Both the position numbers and the translations under genes were made by a program. From Gammaproteobacteria bacterium (GTDB lineage: Bacteria; Pseudomonadota; Gammaproteobacteria; UBA7966), in the NCBI GenBank assembly GCA_003485715.1, contig DNIF01000220.1:1-8136 (forward strand): a DNA stretch of 8,136 bases. The letters are read 5' to 3'. Every line of letters begins with the position of its first letter. Within the stretch, counting starts at the first letter, position 1. Of this stretch, positions 1 through 7,501 are shown piece by piece. Below the pieces are notes generated by a model, which saw only the letters and a list, made by a program, of their open reading frames with translations, had not been told where the DNA came from and did not search any database.

Positions 1-27
1 CTTCCCTACACGACGCTCTTCCGATCT
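1..27 (+). other. Illumina adapter remnant (not genomic)
   Basis: Bases 2-27 match the 3' end of the Illumina TruSeq read-1 adapter exactly, finishing in the diagnostic GCTCTTCCGATCT. Base 1 differs from the adapter. Genomic sequence starts at base 28, where the lepA reading frame begins. The adapter was left in during assembly and should be trimmed. It also shows that the left edge is a contig end and not a natural boundary. Confidence 0.97.
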
Positions 28-28
28 C

Positions 29-1303
<1,275 letters not shown>

Positions 1304-1305
1304 GC

Positions 1306-2130
1306 GTGCCGATGGATTTCGCTTTCATTCTGGTCGTGCTGGTCGCCGTCAGCGGACTCATCTGGGGTGTGGATGCGGTGCTTCTGGCACCGCGCCGTCG
1401 GGCAGCGCTCGCGGCCCTCGGGCCGACGGCCAGTCCTGCGGAGGCGGCCGAAACGCTCGCCCCCTGGACGGTGGTCGAGTACGCCCGTTCATTCTTTCCG
1501 GTGTTCCTGGTGGTCCTGCTGCTCAGGTCTTTCGTTGTGGAGCCCTTCCGCATCCCCTCAGGCTCCATGATGCCCACGCTACTGGTGGGCGATTTCATTC
1601 TGGTGAACAAATTCGGTTACGGGCTGCGCCTGCCAGTGCTCAATACCCGCATCCTCGAAGTGGGTAAGCCCGAACGCGGTGATGTCGTGGTCTTCCGCTA
1701 CCCGGAGGATCCCTCCATTCCGTACATCAAGCGTATCGTCGGGGTGCCGGGCGATGCCATCCGTTATCTCGACCGGCAGCTTTTCGTGAACGGGCAGGCG
1801 GTGCCGCAGGAGCCGGTCGGGGTCTTTCAGGGTGTGGGATATGGCGCCCGTTCCACGGGCTCGCTCGAGTTGCGCGTGGATCTCACCGGTACGGAGCACC
1901 ACATCCTTGTGGACCCCAGCCGCCCCAATCTCGTCTCCCGCACGGAGTGGACCGTTCCGCCAGGACACTACTTCGTCCTCGGTGATAACCGCGACGACAG
2001 CCGTGACAGCCGTTTCTGGGGCTTCGTGCCGGAAGATCATCTGATGGGACGCGCCTTCGTGATCTGGATGAACTGGGATTGGAGCGCTGGCGGAATGGAT
2101 GTCGGCCGTCTCGGCGACTGGATCCGCTGA
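1306..2130 (+). CDS. lepB: Signal peptidase I (LepB)
   Basis: Leader peptidase cleaves signal peptides from exported proteins at the periplasmic face of the inner membrane. The predicted protein has 274 residues, against 324 in E. coli. Two N-terminal hydrophobic segments are visible, at about residues 5-27 and 61-78, separated by a basic cytoplasmic stretch (APRRR). The catalytic motif IPSGSMMPTLLVGDFILV has its nucleophile at Ser87. The general base is Lys142 in YIKRIVGVPGD. The C-terminal box GDNRDDSRDSRFWGFVP is complete, so the enzyme looks active. I chose the GTG start because of the GGAGG at 1291-1295 and because the resulting N-terminus (MPMDFAFILV) aligns residue for residue with E. 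coli MANMFALILV. The ATG at 1312 would remove only two residues. The gene is 2 bases after lepA, so they are probably co-transcribed. Confidence 0.97.
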   Translation: MPMDFAFILVVLVAVSGLIWGVDAVLLAPRRRAALAALGPTASPAEAAETLAPWTVVEYARSFFPVFLVVLLLRSFVVEPFRIPSGSMMPTLLVGDFILVNKFGYGLRLPVLNTRILEVGKPERGDVVVFRYPEDPSIPYIKRIVGVPGDAIRYLDRQLFVNGQAVPQEPVGVFQGVGYGARSTGSLELRVDLTGTEHHILVDPSRPNLVSRTEWTVPPGHYFVLGDNRDDSRDSRFWGFVPEDHLMGRAFVIWMNWDWSAGGMDVGRLGDWIR

Positions 2131-2214
2131 AGGCCGTGAGTGGTGTCTGACCGCGGCTACACTGCTCGGCACGGACCATCGCGGCCGGGCCACTGATGCA
2201 ACCCAGGCCTACCA

Positions 2215-2220
2215 GAGGGA
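2215..2220 (+). promoter_or_regulatory. Ribosome binding site deciding the DUF4845 start
   Basis: GAGGGA is followed 8 bases later by ATG at 2229. The in-frame ATG at 2196 lies upstream of this site and would add 11 residues of poor membrane-protein character (MQPRPTRGKKS), so 2229 is the better start. Confidence 0.55.
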
Positions 2221-2228
2221 AGAAATCG

Positions 2229-2633
2229 ATGCCTGCAGGCAACCGCTCACAGAAGGGTGTTTCTCTCATTGGCCTGCTGTTCTGGGCGGTGGTGCTGGGT
2301 GCCGCCACGCTGGTCGTGATGAAGCTCTTCCCGCTTTACAACGAGAAGTGGAAGGTCACAGCCGCCATGCACTCGGTGGCAGCCCAGCCGGGGATTGGGG
2401 AGATGTCGGTCTACGATGTGCGCAAGTACGTGCTGCGCAACTTCGAGATCAGCGATCTGCGCGAGTTCGACGAACGCAACATCGTGAAGGCCCTCACGGT
2501 GGAGCGCGATGAGGCGACCAAGGCGCGAGTCATGCGTTTCGCCTACGAGATCCGCAGACCCTTCTTTGGGGAACTCGACATCGTCCTCAAGCTGGACGAG
2601 CGCCTGCCAATCCCGGGCAAGGGGCTCGACTGA
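2229..2633 (+). CDS. DUF4845 family small membrane protein
   Basis: This is a 134-residue protein of unknown function. Its position between lepB and rnc, its size and its layout match the DUF4845 family found at this locus in Pseudomonas and relatives. A short basic N-terminus (MPAGNRSQKG) is followed by one hydrophobic segment at about residues 11-32 and then a soluble domain of about 100 residues, probably periplasmic. The junction QKGVSLIGLL resembles the prepilin peptidase site of type IV pilin-like proteins (G then a hydrophobic run), but the glutamate usual at position +5 is replaced by glycine. Cleavage by PilD is therefore uncertain, and the segment may be a plain membrane anchor. A 98-base gap separates it from lepB and 13 bases separate its stop from the chosen rnc start. 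Family assignment is from recall of locus and sequence pattern, with no database search. Confidence 0.85.
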   Translation: MPAGNRSQKGVSLIGLLFWAVVLGAATLVVMKLFPLYNEKWKVTAAMHSVAAQPGIGEMSVYDVRKYVLRNFEISDLREFDERNIVKALTVERDEATKARVMRFAYEIRRPFFGELDIVLKLDERLPIPGKGLD

Positions 2634-2646
2634 AGCGGTGTCCCGA

Positions 2647-3405
2647 ATGGTCTCGCGTCCCGATCGCAGGGCTGGCGTCGTCGTGATCTCGCGTCAGCGG
2701 CCCACCCAGATTTTCCGCCAGCCGGTCGTGGGGTTGCTTGAGCAACTGGGGATCGCGGCAGGGGATGTCGGTCTCTACGATCGGGCGCTTACCCACCGCA
2801 GCACGACTGGGCACCACAATGAGCGGCTCGAGTTTCTGGGTGATGCCTGGCTGGGTTTCGTGATCGCCGAGGCGATCTATCAGCGTTTTCCGCAGGCCGA
2901 CGAGGGTCAACTGACCCGCTTGCGCGCCTCATTGGTGAACCGCGAGGTGCTCGCCGGTGTCGCGCTCGAACTGAATCTGGGCGCATACCTGTCACTGGGG
3001 GAAGGCGAGCTCAAGAGCGGTGGCTGGCGTCGGGCCTCCATTCTCGGCAACGCCCTGGAGGCGCTGCTGGGCGCGGTCTACCTCGATCAGGGGGCAGAGC
3101 GGGCGCGTGAACTGGTGCTGACGCTGTTCCACACCCGTCTGGAAACGGTCTCGCCGGGCACCGTCAGCAAGGACGCCAAGACCCGCTTGCAGGAATGGTT
3201 GCAGGCACGTCAACGTGCGCTGCCGTGCTACCTCACGCGCGCGGTGGAGCAGCAGGCAGAGCGGCAGATCTTTCGGGTGGAGTGCGTGGTGGAAGGTGAG
3301 CCGGAACCTTTTCCCGGCAGTGGCGACAGCCGACGGCGGGCGGAGCAGGCCGCCGCGGAGCGTGCACTTGCGGTACTCACAGGGGCGGGGGCCCATACGG
3401 AATGA
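2647..3405 (+). CDS. rnc: Ribonuclease III
   Basis: RNase III cuts double-stranded RNA, processes the rRNA precursor and trims structured mRNAs. From ATG 2647 the product has 252 residues, against 226 in E. coli. The catalytic domain carries the signature HNERLEFLGD with Glu59, Glu62 and Asp66 (E. coli Glu38, Glu41, Asp45), then DEGQLTRLRASLV with Glu86, and ILGNALEALLGAVYLD with Glu138 (E. coli Glu117). The residue matching E. coli Asp114, a metal-site residue, is Asn135. The double-stranded-RNA-binding domain runs from about residue 176 (DAKTRLQEWLQ) to 244 and includes SRRRAEQAAAERAL. The start is uncertain: GTG 2638 and GTG 2683 are also in frame, and no strong ribosome binding site separates them. 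All choices keep the conserved domains. The stop overlaps the era start by 4 bases (ATGA), indicating translational coupling. Confidence 0.96.
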   Translation: MVSRPDRRAGVVVISRQRPTQIFRQPVVGLLEQLGIAAGDVGLYDRALTHRSTTGHHNERLEFLGDAWLGFVIAEAIYQRFPQADEGQLTRLRASLVNREVLAGVALELNLGAYLSLGEGELKSGGWRRASILGNALEALLGAVYLDQGAERARELVLTLFHTRLETVSPGTVSKDAKTRLQEWLQARQRALPCYLTRAVEQQAERQIFRVECVVEGEPEPFPGSGDSRRRAEQAAAERALAVLTGAGAHTE

Positions 3406-4298
3406 CTTCGAACGCTTTCCGTGTCGGCACGGTCGCCATCCTGGGACGCCCCAATGTGGGCAAGTCGACGCTGCTGAATCACCTCATTGGCCAGAAGCTG
3501 GCGATCGTCTCACGCAAACCGCAGACCACGCGGCAGCCGCTGCTTGGAGTCGTGCACCGGGCCGACGCCCAGATCGGCTTCATCGACACGCCCGGGCTCG
3601 AGCAGCGCAACCGGCGGCCACTGGCGCGGGCCGTCAACCGCGAGGCCCTGCGCTGCCTCGAGGATGTGGACGTAGCCGTGCTGCTGGTGGAGGCCCTGCG
3701 TGTCGGGCCGGAGGATCTGGCCATCGCCGAGCAGATCCGCCGCTCCGGCAAGCCCTGGCTCATCGCGGCCTCCAAGCTGGATCGGGTGAAGGACAAGAGC
3801 CGTCTGCTGCCCTTCCTGGCCGAGCTGGGTGAACGTTACCCGGACATCGAGATCGTCCCCCTGTCGGCACACTCCGGCAGCAACCTCACTGCCTTCGTCG
3901 AGGTGCTGGTCGGATTGCTGCCGCTGGGTGAGCCGTTGTGGGAGGACGACGCGCTGACTGATCGCAGCCTGCGTTTCCTCGCGGCCGAGTTCATTCGCGA
4001 GAAGCTCATCCGGCGCCTCGGCGAGGAGTTGCCCTACGCGCTCGCGGTCACCATCGACCTCTTCCAGGAAGAGGCCAACCAGACGCGCATCGCCGCCACC
4101 ATCTGGGTGGAACGCGAGGGCCAGAAGGCCATCGTCATCGGCGAAAAGGGCACCGTGCTCAAGGCCGTCGGTATGGAGGCCAGGCGGGATCTGGAGCGGC
4201 TGCTCGAGCGCCCGATCTTTCTCGAGACCTGGGTGAAGGTGCGTGAAGGCTGGACGGAAGATACACGGGCCCTGCGTGAGCTCGGCTTCGACCACTAG
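3402..4298 (+). CDS. era: GTPase Era
   Basis: Era is an essential GTPase that binds the 3' end of 16S rRNA during 30S subunit maturation. The product has 298 residues, the normal length. The GTPase domain shows G1 GRPNVGKST (residues 15-23), G2 around QTTRQPLLG (41-49), G3 DTPG (62-65) and G5 SAHSG (155-159). The G4 motif, normally NKxD, reads SKLD at residues 124-127, and the G2 region has RQP where E. coli has RHR. The C-terminal KH domain is intact, with GQKAIVIGEKG (GxxG loop at 247-250) and the Era-typical WVKVREGWTEDTRALRELGF. The ATG at 3402 overlaps the rnc stop, an arrangement common for the rnc-era pair. Overall identity is clear despite the G4 change. The change may weaken or alter nucleotide binding, or be tolerated in this lineage. 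Confidence 0.97.
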   Translation: MTSNAFRVGTVAILGRPNVGKSTLLNHLIGQKLAIVSRKPQTTRQPLLGVVHRADAQIGFIDTPGLEQRNRRPLARAVNREALRCLEDVDVAVLLVEALRVGPEDLAIAEQIRRSGKPWLIAASKLDRVKDKSRLLPFLAELGERYPDIEIVPLSAHSGSNLTAFVEVLVGLLPLGEPLWEDDALTDRSLRFLAAEFIREKLIRRLGEELPYALAVTIDLFQEEANQTRIAATIWVEREGQKAIVIGEKGTVLKAVGMEARRDLERLLERPIFLETWVKVREGWTEDTRALRELGFDH

Positions 4299-4316
4299 GA
4301 CGGCAAGCCCGACCGG

Positions 4317-5000
4317 ATGCGCGTCGAGCCTCACCCCGTTTATCTGCTGCACCGGCGGTCACTCGGCGAGCGCAGTCACCTGCTCGAGATCTTCTCCAGC
4401 GAGCACGGCCGCGTCTCCTGCGTGCGCCGCTCGGCCGGTGCGCGTCCCACGGACAGCCTGCAGGCCTTCACACCGCTGCTTGCCGGCTGGAGTGGTCGCG
4501 GAGATTTGCCCGCGCTGGGAGCGGTCGAGGCACTCGGGCCCGGTTTGCGGCTGCCCGGGGGGCGCCTTGCAGCCGGTCTCTACCTGAACGAACTCGTCGT
4601 GCGGGCACTGGCGCGTCTCGACCCCGCGCCGGCGCTGTACTGCCGCTATGTCACGACGCTGACGGTCTTGGCGGGTAGCGCAGAAGGCAGTGGCTGGGAA
4701 TGGTCTTTGCGCCTGTTCGAGCGCGAGCTGCTCGCGACGCTGGGTGTGTTGGTGGATGTGGTTGCTGACGCCACCGCAGAGCCCGATGAGCCTGTGTACT
4801 TCTGCCCGGGATCCGGAGTGGCGGCCGGCCACGCACCCGGTCGCGTTGCCCTGTCTCTCGCAGCGCGCCAGGCACTGACCTCGGGACAGGCACCGGAGAG
4901 TGATGACGCGCGCCGGGAAGTGCGCCGCTGGTTGCGTCTGTGCCTCGACCAGGCCATCGCTGCTCCGCTCAAGGCACGCAGTCTGTTGCTGCCTCGCTGA
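4317..5000 (+). CDS. recO: DNA repair protein RecO
   Basis: RecO works with RecF and RecR to load RecA onto SSB-coated single-stranded DNA and anneals complementary strands. The product has 227 residues, slightly shorter than the 242 of E. coli. The N-terminal OB-fold region has VYLLHRRSLGERSHLLEIFS and HGRVSCVRRSAG. The middle has LQAFTPLLAGWSGRGDLPAL and GGRLAAGLYLNELVVRAL, which match the E. coli LQPFTPLL, GRGE and SGLYINELL segments. The end (PLKARSLLLPR) matches PLKSRELFR. The gene starts 18 bases after era and is probably the last gene of the lepA-to-recO unit, because a hairpin spans its stop codon. No strong ribosome binding site is visible before ATG 4317. Confidence 0.94.
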   Translation: MRVEPHPVYLLHRRSLGERSHLLEIFSSEHGRVSCVRRSAGARPTDSLQAFTPLLAGWSGRGDLPALGAVEALGPGLRLPGGRLAAGLYLNELVVRALARLDPAPALYCRYVTTLTVLAGSAEGSGWEWSLRLFERELLATLGVLVDVVADATAEPDEPVYFCPGSGVAAGHAPGRVALSLAARQALTSGQAPESDDARREVRRWLRLCLDQAIAAPLKARSLLLPR

Positions 5001-5010
5001 GGCGAGGCAG
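4989..5010 (+). terminator. Hairpin over the recO stop codon, possible terminator
   Basis: A perfect 9-bp inverted repeat, CTGCCTCGC and GCGAGGCAG, encloses a 4-base loop TGAG that contains the recO stop TGA. The stem is GC-rich and could end transcription of the upstream operon. There is no T-tract directly after it; the nearest T-rich run is TCTTTT at 5021-5026, 10 bases downstream. It is therefore not a classical intrinsic terminator and may instead protect a 3' end or help Rho-dependent ending. Confidence 0.45.
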
Positions 5011-5171
5011 GCCGCTCAGGTCTTTTCCGACCGGCCAGACGGGTTTGAAGACAGGATCCCGGCCGCCCGCGAGCTGCTGGACGCTGAGATCGTCATCATC
5101 ACCGTTGCGCATCCTCATCGAGCACCAGACTATTGGCGCTTGCGATCAGATGAAATCGACTCGACAGGCCC

Positions 5172-5177
5172 AGGTGA
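5172..5177 (+). promoter_or_regulatory. Ribosome binding site of the macrodomain-like gene
   Basis: AGGTGA ends 3 bases before ATG 5181. An in-frame TGA at 5175-5177 directly upstream rules out any longer in-frame start. The rest of the 5001-5171 gap shows no gene and no convincing promoter. Confidence 0.6.
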
Positions 5178-5180
5178 ATC

Positions 5181-6203
5181 ATGACGTGGTTCAAAAGTCT
5201 CACGGGGTGCGTCGAGGACTCTCCCGAAAGCGTTCGCCAGCATCTCATCATCGATGGGCAGTGGTTACGCTCGCGTCTGAACGGCAGGTCCTGGCTGTTT
5301 GGTGAGCTCGAAACGCCTTCCCTGGGGCAGTTGCGTGAGCGGGTCGGTAGCGTCAAGCGCGCTGTGCGGCCGCTGTCAGTACGCGAAATCGTCGCCAACG
5401 TGCAGCACTTGCACCGGGAACGGGCCAATGAGAATGCTCTGTTCCAGGTTGCCTCCCAGTTCAATCTTCTGGAGATGGCGTCGCCCGGAGTGATTCCCGA
5501 ACGCGGCGTTGGCATTTACGAATATGATCATACCCAGGGACCTGCATGCGCCATCGCGGCAGGCGCAGGCACGATCTTCCGGAATTATTTTCTCGACGTG
5601 AACGGCCAAATTGGGCAGACCGCGAACAACCAGATGGATTGTCTGTCGGGCATCGGCCTGCTGCTCGATAACTCACGTCAGCGTCTATGGCAGATGGTCA
5701 ACGGTTATGCATTGCCATCAGCCAGTGGTCTTGAGGAAATAAACCGGAAGCTCAAAGACATGGGCGAAGCCGAGCTCGATAGCGTCCGACAGGCACTCCA
5801 GATCGGGCTGCACTGGGATACGCAAGTCACACTCGATGACGCCTCCCATACCGTTTCCCAGGCCTACTGCTCGGCGATGCCACTGGCGTATACAAGTCAC
5901 CCTCAGGAACTCTGGGCGCCGTTCGCGAAACTGGTACTCGAAGCAGCCTACGAGGCCGCGCTGTGCGCAGCGATTCTGAATGCGGACCGGGGGTCCAGCA
6001 GGAAACTGTTCCTGACCCTTCTTGGGGGCGGCGCATTTGGCAACAATCCCGACTGGATAACGGGCGCCATTCGCCGTTCGCTGGAGTTGTATTCTGATTC
6101 CGGCCTCGACATTGCGATTGTGAGTTATGGAACATCCAACCATTCTGTGCGGCAACTGCTGCATGAATTCGCCCAACCGAATCGCGATGGAGCCATTGGT
6201 TGA
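5181..6203 (+). CDS. Uncharacterised macrodomain-like protein
   Basis: I do not recognise a named family. The 340-residue product has no signal peptide or membrane segment and is probably cytoplasmic. Residues 1-80 form an N-terminal region with LRSRLNGRSWLFGELETPSL. From about residue 84 the pattern resembles a macrodomain (ADP-ribose-binding fold) with large insertions. ENALFQVASQFNLLEM (84-99) would be the first strand and its Asn-containing loop. QGPACAIAAGAGTIFRNYF (119-137) would be the loop and helix that follow. VSQAYCSAMPLAYT (225-238) would be a central strand. LFLTLLGGGAFGNNPDWI (276-293) looks like the second ligand loop, and LDIAIVSYG (309-317) the last strand. Hand counts of single 60-base lines give about 47-58% GC, against 65-73% in neighbouring genes. 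It interrupts the usual recO-pdxJ adjacency and is separated from both by about 180 bases, which suggests later acquisition and independent expression. A role in ADP-ribose or NAD-derived ligand binding is inference only. Confidence 0.88.
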   Translation: MTWFKSLTGCVEDSPESVRQHLIIDGQWLRSRLNGRSWLFGELETPSLGQLRERVGSVKRAVRPLSVREIVANVQHLHRERANENALFQVASQFNLLEMASPGVIPERGVGIYEYDHTQGPACAIAAGAGTIFRNYFLDVNGQIGQTANNQMDCLSGIGLLLDNSRQRLWQMVNGYALPSASGLEEINRKLKDMGEAELDSVRQALQIGLHWDTQVTLDDASHTVSQAYCSAMPLAYTSHPQELWAPFAKLVLEAAYEAALCAAILNADRGSSRKLFLTLLGGGAFGNNPDWITGAIRRSLELYSDSGLDIAIVSYGTSNHSVRQLLHEFAQPNRDGAIG

Positions 6204-6219
6204 GGTAGACCACTTTGCG

Positions 6220-6232
6220 CGCTGATTCAGCG
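6220..6232. repeat. 13-bp palindrome after the macrodomain-like gene
   Basis: CGCTGA and TCAGCG form perfect 6-bp arms around a single T, 17 bases after the stop at 6203. Such symmetry can be a protein-binding site, but arms of this length also arise by chance. No second copy was seen in the window. Confidence 0.3.
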
Positions 6233-6328
6233 ACGGCGGATGGCATCGGGCGTTCGTCGCAATGTCCCGCGACGCCGATTTCAAGGCGGTGCTCATGCTG
6301 CCCGCGATCATCCGTGCCTTGCACAGCT

Positions 6329-6334
6329 TAGAAT
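6329..6334 (+). promoter_or_regulatory. Candidate -10 element for pdxJ
   Basis: TAGAAT matches the sigma70 -10 consensus at five of six positions and lies 47 bases before the pdxJ ATG. No good -35 box is found at 16-18 bases upstream. Its location in the non-coding gap 6204-6381 fits a separate promoter for pdxJ-acpS-prfC after the upstream gene ends. Confidence 0.3.
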
Positions 6335-6381
6335 CCGGCCCCCGCCGCACCCGAGGCGGCCCCATCCGCGAGAGCCACAGC

Positions 6382-7116
6382 ATGCATTCGCCCATTCTGC
6401 TCGGCGTGAACATCGATCACGTCGCCACCATCCGCGAGGCGCGCGGCGCCCGCTATCCGGATCCCATCCACGCTGCCTTGCTCGCAGAGCAGGCCGGAGC
6501 GGACAGCATTACCCTGCATCTGCGTGAGGATCGTCGTCACATCCAGGAGCGTGACGTCGAGACGCTGAACGCGATCCTGCAGACCCACATGAATCTCGAG
6601 ATGGCACTCACGCCTGAGATGCGCGCCTTCGCGTTGCGCATCCGCCCGCAGGACTGCTGCATCGTGCCCGAGCGGCGGGAAGAGCTCACCACGGAGGGCG
6701 GTCTGGACGCCGTCGCTCTACAGGGGGCGCTCGCCGAGGCGGTGCCGGAGCTCGGTTCGGCGGGCGTGCGGGTCTCGCTCTTCCTCGATCCCGAGCCGCG
6801 CCAGATCGAGGCCGCGCGAGCCGTTGGCGCGCCGGTCATCGAGCTGCATACCGGACGCTATGCTGAGGCCCACACGGCGGCCGAAATCGAGCTTGAACTC
6901 GCGCGCATCCGTGATTGCGCGCGCCTTGCTCACGCCCTCGGTATGGTGGTCAACGCGGGACACGGGTTGCACTACCATAACGTGCAGGCGATTGCGGCCA
7001 TCCCCGAGATCCACGAGCTCAACATCGGGCATGCCATCGTCTCGCGCGCCATATTCACCGGACTCGAGGCCGCCGTGCGCGAGATGAAGCGACTCATGCG
7101 CGAGGCTCGGCGTTGA
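6382..7116 (+). CDS. pdxJ: Pyridoxine 5'-phosphate synthase
   Basis: PdxJ condenses 3-amino-2-oxopropyl phosphate (1-amino-acetone 3-phosphate) with 1-deoxyxylulose 5-phosphate to make pyridoxine 5'-phosphate, the ring-closing step of DXP-dependent vitamin B6 synthesis. From ATG 6382 the protein has 244 residues, against 243 in E. coli, and aligns almost without gaps. Visible hallmarks are LGVNIDHVATIREARG at the N-terminus, HLREDRRHI with His46 (E. coli catalytic His45), MNLEMA with Glu73 (E. coli Glu72), VPERREELTTEGGLD, and VNAGHGLHYHN with His194 (E. coli His193). The frame stays open upstream to an ATG at 6262, but those 40 residues have no counterpart in known PdxJ and cover the candidate -10 element, so I rejected that start. 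The ribosome binding site before 6382 is weak. The stop overlaps acpS. Confidence 0.97.
   Translation: MHSPILLGVNIDHVATIREARGARYPDPIHAALLAEQAGADSITLHLREDRRHIQERDVETLNAILQTHMNLEMALTPEMRAFALRIRPQDCCIVPERREELTTEGGLDAVALQGALAEAVPELGSAGVRVSLFLDPEPRQIEAARAVGAPVIELHTGRYAEAHTAAEIELELARIRDCARLAHALGMVVNAGHGLHYHNVQAIAAIPEIHELNIGHAIVSRAIFTGLEAAVREMKRLMREARR
7102..7105 (+). promoter_or_regulatory. Ribosome binding site for acpS, inside pdxJ
   Basis: GAGG is 7 bases upstream of TTG 7113. This supports use of the rare TTG start that overlaps the pdxJ stop codon. Confidence 0.55.
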
Positions 7117-7499
7117 TCCTGGGCGTAGGCACGGACCTCGCGAGCGTGCCGCGCCTTGCCCGAGCCTGGCAGCGCCAACCGTCGCGCCTGCCACTGCACA
7201 TCCTGGCCCCTGCCGAGCGACAGGAGTTCCAGTGCCTGCGCGCGCCCGAACAGACACGCTTCCTGGCCCGACGCTGGGCCGCCAAGGAGGCGCTGGTCAA
7301 GGCGCTGGGCGGTGGCTTCGGCCGTGGTGTGTATGCGCGGGATATCGCCGTGACCCATGATGCGGTCGGCGCACCGGGATTCCGGCTCGCGGCCGGCGCA
7401 GCCAGCCGGCTTCGCGACCTCGGAGACCCACGCGTGCACCTCAGCGTGACGGATGATGGTGACTACGCATTGGCGTTCGTGGTGCTGGAGACCGGCTAG
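7113..7499 (+). CDS. acpS: Holo-[acyl-carrier-protein] synthase
   Basis: AcpS transfers the 4'-phosphopantetheine group from coenzyme A to a serine of acyl carrier protein, switching on fatty acid synthesis. The product has 128 residues, the usual size for the group. The N-terminal ILGVGTDL contains the metal-binding Asp8, and RFLARRWAAKEALVKALG contains Glu59, the second metal ligand. The C-terminal HLSVTDDGDYALAFVVLE matches the E. coli form HVTLADERHYACATVI, so the absence of the SxSHD variant is normal here. The start is TTG at 7113, overlapping the pdxJ stop as TTGA. No later start keeps the essential GVGTD motif. pdxJ-acpS adjacency is common in gammaproteobacteria, and translation is probably coupled. 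Confidence 0.96.
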   Translation: MILGVGTDLASVPRLARAWQRQPSRLPLHILAPAERQEFQCLRAPEQTRFLARRWAAKEALVKALGGGFGRGVYARDIAVTHDAVGAPGFRLAAGAASRLRDLGDPRVHLSVTDDGDYALAFVVLETG

Positions 7500-7501
7500 A
7501 G

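Noticed and set aside
2131..2228. Possible promoter before the DUF4845 gene, with TACACT at 2158-2163
   Set aside because: It matches only four of six -10 positions and has no -35 box at a suitable distance.
3510..4352. 280-codon open frame on the - strand opposite era
   Set aside because: It lies fully over a well-supported conserved gene, has low-complexity composition typical of high-GC antisense frames, and shows no recognisable domain.
5105..5133. Possible promoter TTGCGC, 17 bases, GACTAT before the macrodomain-like gene
   Set aside because: The spacing is right, but the -10 part matches only three of six positions, too weak to report as a feature.
6262..6381. Upstream ATG that would extend PdxJ by 40 residues
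   Set aside because: PdxJ family proteins begin just before the LGVNIDH motif, and the start at 6382 gives the expected length of 244 residues.
5001..6381. Mobile-element boundaries around the inserted gene
   Set aside because: I saw no integrase, transposase, tRNA end or matching flanking repeats longer than about 7 bases, so no mechanism of insertion can be supported.
5718..6413. 231-codon open frame on the - strand opposite the macrodomain-like gene
   Set aside because: The + strand frame has a good ribosome binding site and a coherent strand and loop pattern, whereas the - strand product is rich in Arg and Cys with no recognisable motif.
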